Assembly: GCF_000014045.1 (NCBI RefSeq)
Contig: NC_008209.1
Span: forward strand, 1-64,000
DNA from: Roseobacter denitrificans OCh 114
GTDB taxonomy: Bacteria > Pseudomonadota > Alphaproteobacteria > Rhodobacterales > Rhodobacteraceae
Length of the DNA: 64,000 bases
Reading direction: 5' to 3'
The notes under the pieces were generated by a model that worked only from the letters and a program-made list of their open reading frames with translations, had not been told where the DNA came from and made no database searches. Positions within the stretch are counted from its first letter, which is position 1. Every line of letters begins with the position of its first letter. Positions 36,111 to 44,871 of this stretch are shown piece by piece. The translations under genes and the position numbers were made by a program.

Positions 36111-37439
36111 TTAGGCCAAAGCCTGTTCCGCCGCCGTTCCCAGACGCAAAAGCGCTTCCTCGCGGTGCGGCGGTGCCATCAGCATCAGCCCGCAACTGGG
36201 CGTATCCGTTGGCAGGCTCAGCGCGCAAAGCCCCATCAGATTGCCAATGCGCGTATTGCGCAGCGACATCAGGTTTTCTGTGACGTAATAATCATGATCC
36301 GTGTTCAGCCTGTTCAGATTCGGCGGCAAAATGGGTGCTGTCGGTAAAATGACAGCGTCAAACCCGGCCGTTGCTTGATGGTAAGAAACGCGGGCCGCTT
36401 CAAGTGCGGCCCAGGCGGCAACATAATCCGGCCCGGAATGGTTCTGGCCAAGTCGAAAGCGCTTGAGGATCTCCTCATACATCGCATCCGGGTTCGCTTC
36501 GATCACGTCGCGCCACAGCCCATAGGCCTCGGCGGTGTAAAGGCATGTGGTCAGCGCCATCGCATCGTTTACCGCGTCGATATGGATTTCTTCAACCTGC
36601 GCGCCCGCCAGTTCCAGCTTGGAAACGGCGGCGGAAAACGCTTCTGCCGGACCGCTGCGCAAATCTTCCATCGCAACGGTGTTCAACACCGCCAAACGCC
36701 TGCCCGTAAGCGATGCGCCGGATAGATCCGCCGCCCTGCCCCCTTGCAGCACCGCCAGCATCAGCGCTGCATCCTCGACCGAACGGCACAGCGGGCCGAC
36801 CGTATCAAAGCGGGCCGCCAGAGGGACAACACCGTCGTTGCTCAACCGCCCCGATGTGGTCTTGAGCCCCACAAGATCGTTCCAGGCCGCCGGTATGCGC
36901 ACCGAACCACCGGTATCAGAGCCAACACCCACAGCGGCCAGATCGAACGCCACGGAGGCCGCCGCCCCGGAAGAAGACCCGCCCGGCACCGCACCGTCAT
37001 CATTTATGCAGGGCGGCGTCGCCGTGCTGGGATTATAGCCCAGACCGGAAAACGCCAACTCGCTCATATGTGTCTTGCCGAGACAAACAAGCCCGGCAGC
37101 GGTCGCGTTTTGCAGCACTTTCGCGTCACGTTCCGGGACGCGGTTTTTCAACAGCAGCGACCCGGCCTCTGTGGCAACGCCTGCGGAATCAAACAGATCT
37201 TTCCAACTGATCGGCACACCGTCCAGTGGCGAACGCCGCTGACCACTGCGCGCACGACCCCGGGCTGCTGCCGCTTCGTGCAAAGCACGCTCTGGCGTCA
37301 CACGGGCGTAGATTCGATCCCGCAACGGATATACGCTGATCGCATCCAGATAGGTTTGCGTCAGATCGACCGGGTCGATTTCCCCCGCGGTGATCCCCCT
37401 GCCCAGATCCGCCGCTGTCAATTTAAGCCACGCCTGCAT
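36111..37439 (-). CDS. Amidase signature family hydrolase
   Basis: A 442-residue amidase with the Lys / cis-Ser / Ser triad: Lys80 in SWKDLFD, Ser155 in GGSSSGAA and nucleophile Ser179 in GSDTGGSVRIP. The family hydrolyses diverse amides. Lack of gatC or gatB nearby argues against GatA. The start at 37439 has a GGGGGAT element just before it; an ATG at 37451 is an alternative. It is divergent from ubiH across 87 bp, and no neighbour indicates the substrate. Confidence 0.87.
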   Translation of the reverse strand: MQAWLKLTAADLGRGITAGEIDPVDLTQTYLDAISVYPLRDRIYARVTPERALHEAAAARGRARSGQRRSPLDGVPISWKDLFDSAGVATEAGSLLLKNRVPERDAKVLQNATAAGLVCLGKTHMSELAFSGLGYNPSTATPPCINDDGAVPGGSSSGAAASVAFDLAAVGVGSDTGGSVRIPAAWNDLVGLKTTSGRLSNDGVVPLAARFDTVGPLCRSVEDAALMLAVLQGGRAADLSGASLTGRRLAVLNTVAMEDLRSGPAEAFSAAVSKLELAGAQVEEIHIDAVNDAMALTTCLYTAEAYGLWRDVIEANPDAMYEEILKRFRLGQNHSGPDYVAAWAALEAARVSYHQATAGFDAVILPTAPILPPNLNRLNTDHDYYVTENLMSLRNTRIGNLMGLCALSLPTDTPSCGLMLMAPPHREEALLRLGTAAEQALA

Positions 37440-37526
37440 GCCATCCCCCATAAGCGTTCGATTTTGGCGACGGTAGCGACGCAACCGCGCATGGACAATC
37501 CCCCCGCCCCGGCCATATTCAGACAC

Positions 37527-38753
37527 ATGGCATTTGACAGCGACATTTTAATTGTAGGGGGCGGGCTGAACGGGCCGACGCTTGCCCTTGCTCTTGCACA
37601 GGCGGGGCACAGCGTGACGATGATTGACGCGGTGCCGCTGGGCAGTCGCAAAAGCCCCGGCTTTGATGGCCGCTGCTATGCCATGGCGCTGACTTCCACC
37701 CGGCTGCTTGAGGCCGTTGGTATCTGGGAAACGCTCGAACCTGATGCGCAACCCATGCTCGACATCAAGGTTACCGATGGCCGCGCGGGAGAGGGACCAT
37801 CGCCCTTTTTCATGCATTTCGACCATGCCGAGATCGAAGAAGGCCCCATGGGCTATATGGTCGAAGACAGACACCTCAGGCCCGCCTTGCTCAGCGCCTC
37901 GGACGCGCATGAAAACATCCAGACGCTGCACGGTGAAACGGTGGTTTCACAATCCGCAGAGGCAGGCAGCGTATCGGTGACACTGGCAAGCGGGCGCGTC
38001 CTGACGGGCAGGTTGCTCGTGGGGTGCGACGGGCGCGGGTCCGGCACGGCCATGCGCGCCGGGATCAAACGCACAGGCTGGGACTATGGCCAGACCGCAC
38101 TGGTCTGCGCGGTTGAACACGCATTGCCCCATCACGGCGTCGCACATCAATTCTTTATGCCGCCGGGGCCGCTGGCGATCCTGCCCCTGACGGGCAACCG
38201 CTCCTCCATTGTCTGGAGCGAAACCGCCGAAAACGCAGCACTGATCAACGAGATGCCGGACGAGGCCTATATCGACGTGCTCAAACCCAGGTTCGGCAGT
38301 TTTCTGGGTGATATTACGCGCGTCGGTACGCGCTACACCTACCCTTTGTCGCTGTCGTTGGCGAATACGCTGGTCGCGCCCCGGGTTGTTCTGGTCGGCG
38401 ACGCAGCCCATGGCGTCCACCCGATTGCAGGTCAGGGACTGAACGCAGGCGTTCGCGATATCGCCGCATTGGCCGAGGTCGTGACGGATGCAAAACGGCG
38501 CGGCGAAGACATCGGCGCCGAGGGCGTGCTTTCGCGCTATCAGGAATGGCGACGGTTTGATAACACCACTCTGGCGCTGGCCACCGACACGTTCAACCGT
38601 CTGTTTTCAAATGATAACCCCGTGTTACGGGCGGTGCGCGACATTGGCATGGGGATTGTCGGAAACATGCCCGCCTTGCGTCGGAGTTTCATCCGCGAAG
38701 CCGCCGGTCTGACCGGAGACTTGCCCAAACTGCTGAAAGGTCAAAGGCTCTGA
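37527..38753 (+). CDS. ubiH: UbiH/UbiF-family FAD monooxygenase
   Basis: A 408-residue flavin hydroxylase of ubiquinone biosynthesis: the N-terminal FAD motif LIVGGGLNGPTLALALAQAG, the middle DGRGSGTAMRAG, and the family motif GDAAHGVHPIAGQGLNAG near residue 290. It adds a hydroxyl group to the benzoquinol ring of a ubiquinone precursor; the ring position is not clear from sequence. An upstream in-frame ATG at 37491 is possible. The stop codon is directly followed by copy C of the 99-bp repeat. Confidence 0.87.
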   Translation: MAFDSDILIVGGGLNGPTLALALAQAGHSVTMIDAVPLGSRKSPGFDGRCYAMALTSTRLLEAVGIWETLEPDAQPMLDIKVTDGRAGEGPSPFFMHFDHAEIEEGPMGYMVEDRHLRPALLSASDAHENIQTLHGETVVSQSAEAGSVSVTLASGRVLTGRLLVGCDGRGSGTAMRAGIKRTGWDYGQTALVCAVEHALPHHGVAHQFFMPPGPLAILPLTGNRSSIVWSETAENAALINEMPDEAYIDVLKPRFGSFLGDITRVGTRYTYPLSLSLANTLVAPRVVLVGDAAHGVHPIAGQGLNAGVRDIAALAEVVTDAKRRGEDIGAEGVLSRYQEWRRFDNTTLALATDTFNRLFSNDNPVLRAVRDIGMGIVGNMPALRRSFIREAAGLTGDLPKLLKGQRL

Positions 38754-38852
38754 AGCGTCATTCGAAAAACATCAATCACCTGACGCCGCATGAAATCAAA
38801 GATGCCAACGCGTCACCTGATACTTGATACATCAGGTTTTTCGCCAGACGCT
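38754..38852. repeat. 99-bp palindromic intergenic repeat, copy C
   Basis: The unit fills the full gap between the stops of convergent ubiH and the Trm112-like gene, abutting both. The outer inverted ends are the longest of the three copies: AGCGTCATTCGAAAAAC at the left, and GTTTTTCGCCAGACGCT at the right, which is complementary to it apart from a few bases. The inner stem, ATCACCTGACGC at 38775-38786 with GCGTCACCTGAT at 38810-38821, has two mismatches. An alternative hairpin pairs ACCTGAT with ATCAGGT (38815-38821 and 38831-38837). Confidence 0.78.
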
Positions 38853-39038
38853 CTAATCCAGCACCCGCGCCTCATCAATCAGCATCACCGGAATACCGTT
38901 GCGAATGGGATAGGCGAGGTTCGCAGTCTCCGAAATCAATTCCTGACGCTCTTGATCGTATTTCAGCGTCTCATGGCTGCGCGGGCAGATCAGCGCTTCG
39001 AGCATGCGGCGGTCAAACACCACTTCGGTCTCGCTCAC
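38853..39038 (-). CDS. Trm112-like zinc-ribbon family protein (YcaR type)
   Basis: A 61-residue protein of the Trm112p/YcaR family, containing the [14 protein letters not shown] and [17 protein letters not shown] signatures. Members act as small partners or stabilisers of methyltransferases. Only one of the usual CxxC cysteines is kept (CPRS), as in several proteobacterial members. The start overlaps the stop of the LON-domain gene by 4 bases (ATGA), so the two are coupled. Confidence 0.85.
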
Positions 39039-39679
39039 TGCATCATCTCGCTCTCTTGCCCACCGCGCAACTGGTATTCCATCAGCGTCACCAGCGTCTC
39101 GCGGCGGGTAGTCAACGATGGGGCTTCTAGCAGTGCCTGTTTGTCTTCAGGATCAAAATCAAGCATCATCGACAGGGAATTGACCAGCAATTCGTCATCC
39201 GCTTCTTTCAGGGTTTCCCAGTCAGCGGACAACTGACGCGCATCAAAGTACCGCTCCAGCAGCTTCAGGAAACCTTGCCTCTGGAACGCTGTATCGGTTT
39301 CATCCGGGCCAAGGTCCCGATCGAACCCATCCCACACGACATCGCAGCGCCGATAAGGCGTAAACCCTTCAATCTCCTTGACGACGCGAAAACGCGACAC
39401 CCCTGCGAGCGTGATCAGATAGCGGCCATCTTCGGTCTCGGAAAATTGCATGATCCGCCCCGCACACCCGATGGTGTGCAACCCGGTTCCGCCACGGCCC
39501 GGCACCTCATTGGGCTGTATCATCCCGATCAGCCGTTCACGCGTCTTCAGCGCGTCCTCCAGCATCTGGAGGTATCGCGGCTCGAAAATATGCAGCGGCA
39601 ACCGGGACCGGGGCAGCAGCAAGGCACCACCCAGGGGGAAGATTGCGATCGTGTCAGGCAATTCGGAGGCTTTTATCAT
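39035..39679 (-). CDS. LON N-terminal substrate-binding domain protein
   Basis: A 214-residue stand-alone LON substrate-binding (PUA-like) domain protein without ATPase or protease parts. The motif [26 protein letters not shown] near the N-terminus (residues 11-36) marks the family. Function is not established; such proteins may bind unfolded peptides or regulate proteolysis. It lies between cnoX (27 bp upstream) and the Trm112-like gene, forming a proteostasis-flavoured operon. Confidence 0.85.
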
Positions 39680-39706
39680 ACTTGGGAACCTAGCCCGCCC
39701 GAACGA

Positions 39707-40624
39707 TCAGGCAAATATGATGGAACTGAGTTTGCGCCGCCCGTTCAGAACAATCGGATCATTCGGCTTAAGTGCCTCGAATATCGTGAACAATTGCGCC
39801 TTGGCCGCGCCGTCATTCCATTCCTGGTCACGTCGGAAAAGTTCCAGCAACTCCGCAACGCCGCCCTCCACATCGCCGTTCGCGTGCAGGGCCTGCGCCA
39901 GATCGAAGCGCGCCTGATTGTTGTCCGGGTCTGCCGCAACGGCGGCTTTCAACTCGTCAACCGGCCCGGCCCCCTCGGCCTGACGGGCAAGTTCCAGCTG
40001 CGCAAAGGCCGCTTCCAGCTCCGGGGCTTTCGAAATCTCCGCCGGGGCACCGTTCAAAATCGCCTCCGCCTGATCCAACTCGCCCATCGCGATATGCGCC
40101 CTCACCATGCCGCCATAGGCCGCTGCGTGTTTCTCATCCTCGCCCAATACGGCGGCAAAGGTCTGCGCCGCATCCGCCGCCGCCCCCTCGGCCAGCATTT
40201 CCTCTGCCGCAGCCACCGCATCTGCCAGACCATCGCCGGGCGCTTCACCGCCCGTGGCTTTCACCACACGGTCCACAAACGCCTTGATTTCGGATTCGGG
40301 CAACGCCCCCTGAAACCCGTCAATCGGCTGCCCTTTGGAGAACGCATAGACGGTCGGGATAGACTGAATCTGCAACTGCCCGGCGATCATCTGGGCTTCA
40401 TCCACGTTGATCTTGACCATCTTGACCGCGCCCTTGGCCGCCCGCACCGCAGCTTCAAGCTGGGGACCAAGCGTTTTGCAGGGTCCACACCAGGGGGCCC
40501 AGAAATCTACGATCACCGGCACCGTCTGGGACGTATCAACCACATCCGCCATGAACGTGGCTTCGGTTGTGTCCTTGATCAGATCATCCGCTGCGGGTGC
40601 AGCACCCAAATTCAGGTCCATCAT
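39707..40624 (-). CDS. cnoX: Chaperedoxin CnoX (thioredoxin plus TPR)
   Basis: A 305-residue cytoplasmic protein: a thioredoxin domain (about 20-130) with a complete WCGPC active site at 45-49, then a TPR-like C-terminal half (about 145-305). This is the YbbN/CnoX architecture, which holds oxidation-sensitive proteins and delivers them to GroEL or DnaK. The E. coli protein lacks the canonical motif, so this one is expected to be redox-active as well. It probably shares a transcript with the LON-domain and Trm112-like genes. Confidence 0.88.
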   Translation of the reverse strand: MMDLNLGAAPAADDLIKDTTEATFMADVVDTSQTVPVIVDFWAPWCGPCKTLGPQLEAAVRAAKGAVKMVKINVDEAQMIAGQLQIQSIPTVYAFSKGQPIDGFQGALPESEIKAFVDRVVKATGGEAPGDGLADAVAAAEEMLAEGAAADAAQTFAAVLGEDEKHAAAYGGMVRAHIAMGELDQAEAILNGAPAEISKAPELEAAFAQLELARQAEGAGPVDELKAAVAADPDNNQARFDLAQALHANGDVEGGVAELLELFRRDQEWNDGAAKAQLFTIFEALKPNDPIVLNGRRKLSSIIFA

Positions 40625-40678
40625 CGTGTTATCCTTCCGCCTGCGCGTCTAGCGTTATATGGGAGGCAAATTGCTTTT

Positions 40679-41467
40679 TCAAAGGTCAAATTGCGCAAAA
40701 ACCGGGGCGTGATCACTGGGCTTTTCCCAGCCCCGCGCACCGCGAAGGATGCGACTGTCGTGACCCGCTGCGGCGATGTCCGATGTAGCCCAGACGTGAT
40801 CCAGCCGCCGCCCCTTGTCCGCCGCATCCCAGTCCGCAGCGCGGTAGGACCACCAGCTATAGAGCCTGCCTTCGGGAATGTCCTGCCGGGTGATATCGAC
40901 CCAGCCACCGGCGTCTTGCGTTTGCGCCAGATGCTCAACCTCGATGGGCGTGTGGCTGACCACCTTGAGCAGCTTTTTGTGATCCCAGACATCGTCTTCG
41001 CGCGGGGCGATGTTCAAATCACCCACAAGGATTGATTTTTCGGGCTTTTGCGCATGAAACCAGTCGCGCATTTCCGTCAGATAATCGAGTTTCTGACCGA
41101 ATTTTTCGTTCACTTCCCGGTCCGCCACGTCTCCGCCCGCTGGCACATAGAAATTATGCACCGTCACGCCGTTTTCCAACCGGCCGGCAATATGGCGCGC
41201 GTGCCCCAAACCCGCGAAGTCTTCGGCGGCGGCTTCCTGCATCGGGATTTTCGAAAGGATGGCCACCCCGTTGTACCCTTTTTGCCCGCGTGCCACGACA
41301 TGCCCGTATCCTGCGGCGGCGAAAGCCTCCAATGGCATCTTGTCGACCGGGCTTTTGCATTCCTGCAAACACAGGACATCGGGCAATTCCTCGGTCATGA
41401 GTTTCAGCACCAGAGCTTCGCGCAACCGCACAGAATTGATGTTCCAGGTTGCCAACGAGAACGCCAT
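40679..41467 (-). CDS. xthA: Exodeoxyribonuclease III
   Basis: A 262-residue AP endonuclease/3'-5' exonuclease of base-excision repair. Family signatures are clear: the N-terminal FSLATWNINSVR, the metal-binding LCLQECK, VGDLNIAPREDDVWD in the middle and SDHAPVFAQF at the end. The length is standard. It begins 122 bp beyond the terminator of the putative small RNA at 41589-41662, so it must have its own promoter. Confidence 0.93.
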   Translation of the reverse strand: MAFSLATWNINSVRLREALVLKLMTEELPDVLCLQECKSPVDKMPLEAFAAAGYGHVVARGQKGYNGVAILSKIPMQEAAAEDFAGLGHARHIAGRLENGVTVHNFYVPAGGDVADREVNEKFGQKLDYLTEMRDWFHAQKPEKSILVGDLNIAPREDDVWDHKKLLKVVSHTPIEVEHLAQTQDAGGWVDITRQDIPEGRLYSWWSYRAADWDAADKGRRLDHVWATSDIAAAGHDSRILRGARGWEKPSDHAPVFAQFDL

Positions 41468-41588
41468 AGAAAAACTCCGCCATCTAGATTCTGCGGCACC
41501 CTAAACACTGCACGCCGCTGGCACCATGCCCAACCGTGACGGATCGTGTTTTCTTTTCCGGGGGAGGGGTGCAACCTGTGGAGCGGGC

Positions 41589-41616
41589 AAAAAAAGACCG
41601 GGCATAAAGCCCGGCC
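41589..41616 (-). terminator. Intrinsic terminator (minus strand)
   Basis: On the minus strand a CCGGGC / GCCCGG stem (plus coordinates 41598-41603 and 41609-41614, loop of five) is followed by seven consecutive Ts (41589-41595). This is a textbook intrinsic terminator. It ends either the response regulator transcript or, more interestingly, the putative small RNA started by the FNR box. Confidence 0.85.
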
Positions 41617-41662
41617 AAGTCCAACAGGGAGGTGCATGTCATGACCCGGACATGCGCGGGTT
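41589..41662 (-). ncRNA. Putative FNR-controlled small RNA
   Basis: A perfect FNR box centred at 41703.5 predicts, for class II spacing, a start near 41662 on the minus strand, with a weak -10 (TACACC) at 41669-41674 in the right place. The transcript would then run about 74 nt to a seven-U terminator at 41589. It would contain a first hairpin (CATGTC paired with GACATG), a single-stranded CACCUCCCUGUUGGAC segment complementary to ribosome binding sites, and the terminator stem. No credible ORF fits. The alternative is a simple 3' UTR of the response regulator gene, which ends at 41728. Inference from sequence alone. Confidence 0.5.
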
Positions 41663-41696
41663 CTCTATGGTGTAGCAAAGTATGGTTAACAGCGTC

Positions 41697-41710
41697 TTGA
41701 TTCATATCAA
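41697..41710 (-). promoter_or_regulatory. Perfect FNR/Crp-family (FnrL-type) binding site
   Basis: The 14-mer reads TTGATATGAATCAA on the minus strand, an exact match to the FNR consensus TTGAT-N4-ATCAA with all ten fixed bases. Such a match is expected far less than once in 64 kb by chance. It lies 17 bp after the response regulator stop codon, with no annotated gene within 220 bp downstream on either strand, but with a terminator-ended short sequence immediately following. Confidence 0.75.
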
Positions 41711-41727
41711 AAACGGTAAGAAATCTC

Positions 41728-42414
41728 TTACGCCATTAGTCTGTATCCACCGGATTCTGTCACAAGCAGCCGTGCATTCGAAGGATCGGGTTCGATTTTC
41801 TGACGCAGGCGGTAAATATGCGTCTCCAACGTATGTGTCGTGACCCCGGCGTTATACCCCCAGACCTCGTGCAAAAGCACATCGCGTGCCACAACACCTT
41901 CGGTCGAGCGGTAGAGGAACTTCAGAATATTGGTTTCCTTTTCCGTCAGGCGGATTTTCTTTTCATCTTCGGTGATCAGCGTCTTCATCGCGGGCTTGAA
42001 CGTATAGGGTCCAAGCTGGAACACCGCGTCTTCGGACTGCTCGTGCTGTCTGAGCTGGGCACGAATCCGTGCCAGAAGCACCGGAAACTTGAAGGGTTTG
42101 CTGACATAATCATTCGCGCCTGCATCCAGCCCCAGAATCGTATCGGCATCGCTGTCGTGCCCGGTCAACATCAGGATCGGGCTTTTCACGCCCTGTTTGC
42201 GCATCAAACGGCATAATTCGCGACCGTCCGTATCCGGCAGTCCCACGTCAAGGATCACCAAGTCATACAACGCCTCCTTGGCCCGCACCATCGCATCCGC
42301 ACCATTCGCCGCCTCAAAGACATCAAAGTCTTCGGTCATGATCAACTGTTCGCTCAGCGCATCTCGCAGATCATCATCATCATCCACCAACAGGATTTTC
42401 TTTAACTGTGCCAT
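41728..42414 (-). CDS. OmpR/PhoB-family response regulator (CenR-like)
   Basis: A 228-residue two-component regulator. The receiver domain (5-120) has acidic residues DDDDD at 11-15, phospho-acceptor Asp56 in ILDVGLP and the KPF lysine near 108. The winged-helix DNA-binding domain (about 130-228) ends THTLETHIYRLRQKIEPD. From general resemblance to Rhodobacterales sequences it may be CenR, an essential regulator of envelope genes, but I could not verify this. No histidine kinase is adjacent. The start at 42414 has CGGAGG 7 bases upstream. Confidence 0.88.
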   Translation of the reverse strand: MAQLKKILLVDDDDDLRDALSEQLIMTEDFDVFEAANGADAMVRAKEALYDLVILDVGLPDTDGRELCRLMRKQGVKSPILMLTGHDSDADTILGLDAGANDYVSKPFKFPVLLARIRAQLRQHEQSEDAVFQLGPYTFKPAMKTLITEDEKKIRLTEKETNILKFLYRSTEGVVARDVLLHEVWGYNAGVTTHTLETHIYRLRQKIEPDPSNARLLVTESGGYRLMA

Positions 42415-42576
42415 CTGACGCCTCCGTTTCACTTCCTAAGACTTGTGCATTTCACAGCGATCTCACAAGCTTATGCGCAACCGCCTCACGGCCTCGTGTT
42501 ACAAAGCCGTCCAAATGTTTCAATTCCGTCCGAATTACCCTAGATCGAGGCATGAAATGTCAGGCATTGTAACATC

Positions 42577-43665
42577 ATGAGCTTCTCACCCGACCAAAAT
42601 GAATTGATAGCCCGCGCGCGCGCGGACCTGCGGATGGGCGTACCCGTCGTGATTGACGGCGCGACGCCACTGCTTGCAGCCCCGGTGGAAACGCTCAATG
42701 CCGCGCGGCTGGGTGATGTGATGGCCCTGTCGCAAGATGCGGTTCTGGTCATTACCGCACGCCGCGCCGCGACGCTCAAGGCGGCCGCCTATGATGGCGA
42801 TCTGGCCCGGGTGAAACTGTCCCCCGATGCGACACTGGCCTGGGTGAACGGGGTCGCGGACCCGGCGGGTGATCTGATGAACCCGATGAAAGGGCCTCTG
42901 GCCTGCGCGCGCGGTGGGGACGCCGAAACGCACCGCTTTGCCATTCAACTGGCGAAAGCCGCGCGCTTGTTGCCAGCGGTTGTCTGCGCCCCGGTGGACA
43001 ATGCGCCGGCCTTTGCGCAGGCGCATAACCTCGTGTGTCTCGCGGCGCAAAGCGGACAGGCGATGCTGGATGCCTCAAGCCCCTTGCACGCGGTGATCAG
43101 CGCGCGCCTGCCGATGGAGGTATCAGAGGCCGGGCGATTGCATGTGTTCCGGCCCGAAGACGGCGGTGAAGAGCATTACGCCATTGAAATCGGCAGGCCG
43201 GATCGCGCCGCCCCGCTGCTGACAAGGCTGCATTCCGCCTGTTTCACCGGGGATCTGATGGGATCGCTCAAATGCGACTGCGGTCCACAGTTGCGCGCCG
43301 CCCTCGCGCAGATGGGAGCGGAGGGGAACGGCGTGCTTCTGTATATGAACCAGGAAGGGCGCGGCATTGGTCTGGCCAATAAAATGCGGGCATATTCCTT
43401 GCAGGATCAAGGGTTTGACACGGTCGAAGCCAACCACCGGCTCGGGTTTGAGGATGACGAACGCGACTTTCGCCTCGGCGCCGCAATCCTGAAATCCATG
43501 GGGTTTTCCAAGGCGCGGCTGCTGACGAACAACCCGCGCAAGGTCGCCATGATGTGCGAAAACGGCATCGACGTGACCGAACGTGTGCCGCTTCATGTGG
43601 GCGAGAACGCGCATAATCACGCCTATCTCGCGACGAAAGTCGCCAAATCGGGCCATCTGAAATGA
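42577..43665 (+). CDS. ribA: GTP cyclohydrolase II with long N-terminal extension
   Basis: A 362-residue protein whose C-terminal half is GTP cyclohydrolase II, the first step of riboflavin synthesis. The zinc cysteines are in CFTGDLMGSLKCDCG (around 223, 234, 236), the substrate-loop motif is NQEGRGIGL, and LLTNNPRKV and VPLHVG follow. The first 180 residues are not part of the catalytic core; by length and position they correspond to the DHBP synthase half of RibBA fusions, but lack its acidic catalytic motif and are probably a degenerate domain. It overlaps the L,D-transpeptidase gene by 4 bases. Confidence 0.88.
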   Translation: MSFSPDQNELIARARADLRMGVPVVIDGATPLLAAPVETLNAARLGDVMALSQDAVLVITARRAATLKAAAYDGDLARVKLSPDATLAWVNGVADPAGDLMNPMKGPLACARGGDAETHRFAIQLAKAARLLPAVVCAPVDNAPAFAQAHNLVCLAAQSGQAMLDASSPLHAVISARLPMEVSEAGRLHVFRPEDGGEEHYAIEIGRPDRAAPLLTRLHSACFTGDLMGSLKCDCGPQLRAALAQMGAEGNGVLLYMNQEGRGIGLANKMRAYSLQDQGFDTVEANHRLGFEDDERDFRLGAAILKSMGFSKARLLTNNPRKVAMMCENGIDVTERVPLHVGENAHNHAYLATKVAKSGHLK

Positions 43666-44156
43666 AGCCGGATGATATGGTTGTCACGCCTCGGGGCCTG
43701 CGGTTTCAGGGGCAGCTCTTTCCCTGCAGCATCGGGAAAACCGGCATCACCCGGCGCAAGAAAGAAGGGGACGGGGCCACCCCCACGGGCATTCACCGGA
43801 TTGTCGGCATGTTGTACCGCCCGGACCGGATTGCAAAACCCGCAGACTGGGCCTTGCCCATCGGGCTGAATGATCTGTGGTCAGATGATCCGGGGCATGA
43901 AGATTACAACATGATGGTACGTGCACCCTACTCGCACAGCCACGAAAAACTGCGCCGCGCGGATCCCCTGTACGATCTTGTGCTGCTGACCGACTGGAAC
44001 TGGCCCTACGCAGTCAAAGGACGTGGTTCTGCGATCTTCATGCATCAGTTTCGCCGCCCCGGGTTCCCGACCGAAGGGTGTATTGCCCTGTCGCGCGGGA
44101 ACTTGCGCCGCATCGCCCCGCGGATCACGCTTCAGACACGGCTGATTGTACCGTAA
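43662..44156 (+). CDS. L,D-transpeptidase (YkuD) family protein
   Basis: A 164-residue compact YkuD-domain protein. The catalytic motif is His128 in IFMHQFRR, with Cys140 in FPTEGCIALSRGN. These enzymes crosslink peptidoglycan or attach lipoproteins. No signal peptide is visible, as in several short alphaproteobacterial members. It is translationally coupled to ribA (ATGA overlap), an unexplained pairing of vitamin and cell wall genes. It converges with yggS, 7 bp apart. Confidence 0.87.
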   Translation: MKPDDMVVTPRGLRFQGQLFPCSIGKTGITRRKKEGDGATPTGIHRIVGMLYRPDRIAKPADWALPIGLNDLWSDDPGHEDYNMMVRAPYSHSHEKLRRADPLYDLVLLTDWNWPYAVKGRGSAIFMHQFRRPGFPTEGCIALSRGNLRRIAPRITLQTRLIVP

Positions 44157-44163
44157 CCCCCGG

Positions 44164-44820
44164 TCACGCCGGAACGCGCGCCCCGAAGATCGCCGACCCG
44201 ACGCGGATATGCGTGGCCCCAAAGGAAATCGCCTTTTCGAAATCGTCACTCATGCCCATGCTCAGACCCGCAAGGCCGTTGCGCTCCGCAATCTTGGCCA
44301 GCAAGGCGAAATGCAGCGACGCCTCTTCGTCAATTGGCGGAATGCACATCAAGCCCCTGACGGGCAGGTCGAGCGCGCGACACTCCGCGATAAATGCGTC
44401 GGCGTCGGACGGCGCAACACCTGCTTTCTGCGGCTCTTCCCCGGTGTTGACCTGAACGAACAGCTCCGGGCAGTGCCCTATTTCCTGCGCGAGCCGGGCA
44501 CAGGTCTTGGCAAGCTTGGGCCGGTCGAGGGTATGAATGGATTGAAACAGATCAAAGGCCTGTCGCGCCTTGTTAGTCTGCAAGGGGCCGATGAGGTGCA
44601 GATCAACGCCGTCATGGTCATCGCGAAACGCGGGCCATTTGCCTGCCGCTTCCTGCACCCGGTTTTCACCAAAGCAGCGGTGGCCCTCTTTCAGCACCGC
44701 TTCCACCCGCTCATTCGGCTGCACTTTGGACACGGCAATCAGCTTGACCGACCCCCTGTCGCGCCCCGCCTGCGCCACCGCTTTTTCGATACGTTGTGAA
44801 ATGTCACTCAGGCTCATCAT
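44164..44820 (-). CDS. PLP homeostasis protein YggS (PLPBP)
   Basis: A 218-residue PLP-binding protein with Lys32 in LIAVSKVQP as the cofactor lysine, CFGENRVQEAAGKW and HLIGPLQTNKA following, and the C-terminal IRVGSAIFGAR. It buffers free pyridoxal phosphate and affects amino- and keto-acid balance. Two adjacent ATGs (44820 and 44817) could start it; GAGAGAC precedes them. Confidence 0.92.
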   Translation of the reverse strand: MMSLSDISQRIEKAVAQAGRDRGSVKLIAVSKVQPNERVEAVLKEGHRCFGENRVQEAAGKWPAFRDDHDGVDLHLIGPLQTNKARQAFDLFQSIHTLDRPKLAKTCARLAQEIGHCPELFVQVNTGEEPQKAGVAPSDADAFIAECRALDLPVRGLMCIPPIDEEASLHFALLAKIAERNGLAGLSMGMSDDFEKAISFGATHIRVGSAIFGARVPA

Positions 44821-44871
44821 GTCTCTCGTCTACTCTGCATGGACAACATAAACCCGTTGTCCAAAAGAAAA

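Noticed and set aside
41484..41705. 73-codon minus-strand frame downstream of the response regulator
   Set aside because: Its start lies inside the FNR box, it reads straight through the terminator stem, and it has no ribosome binding site. It is better explained as non-coding.
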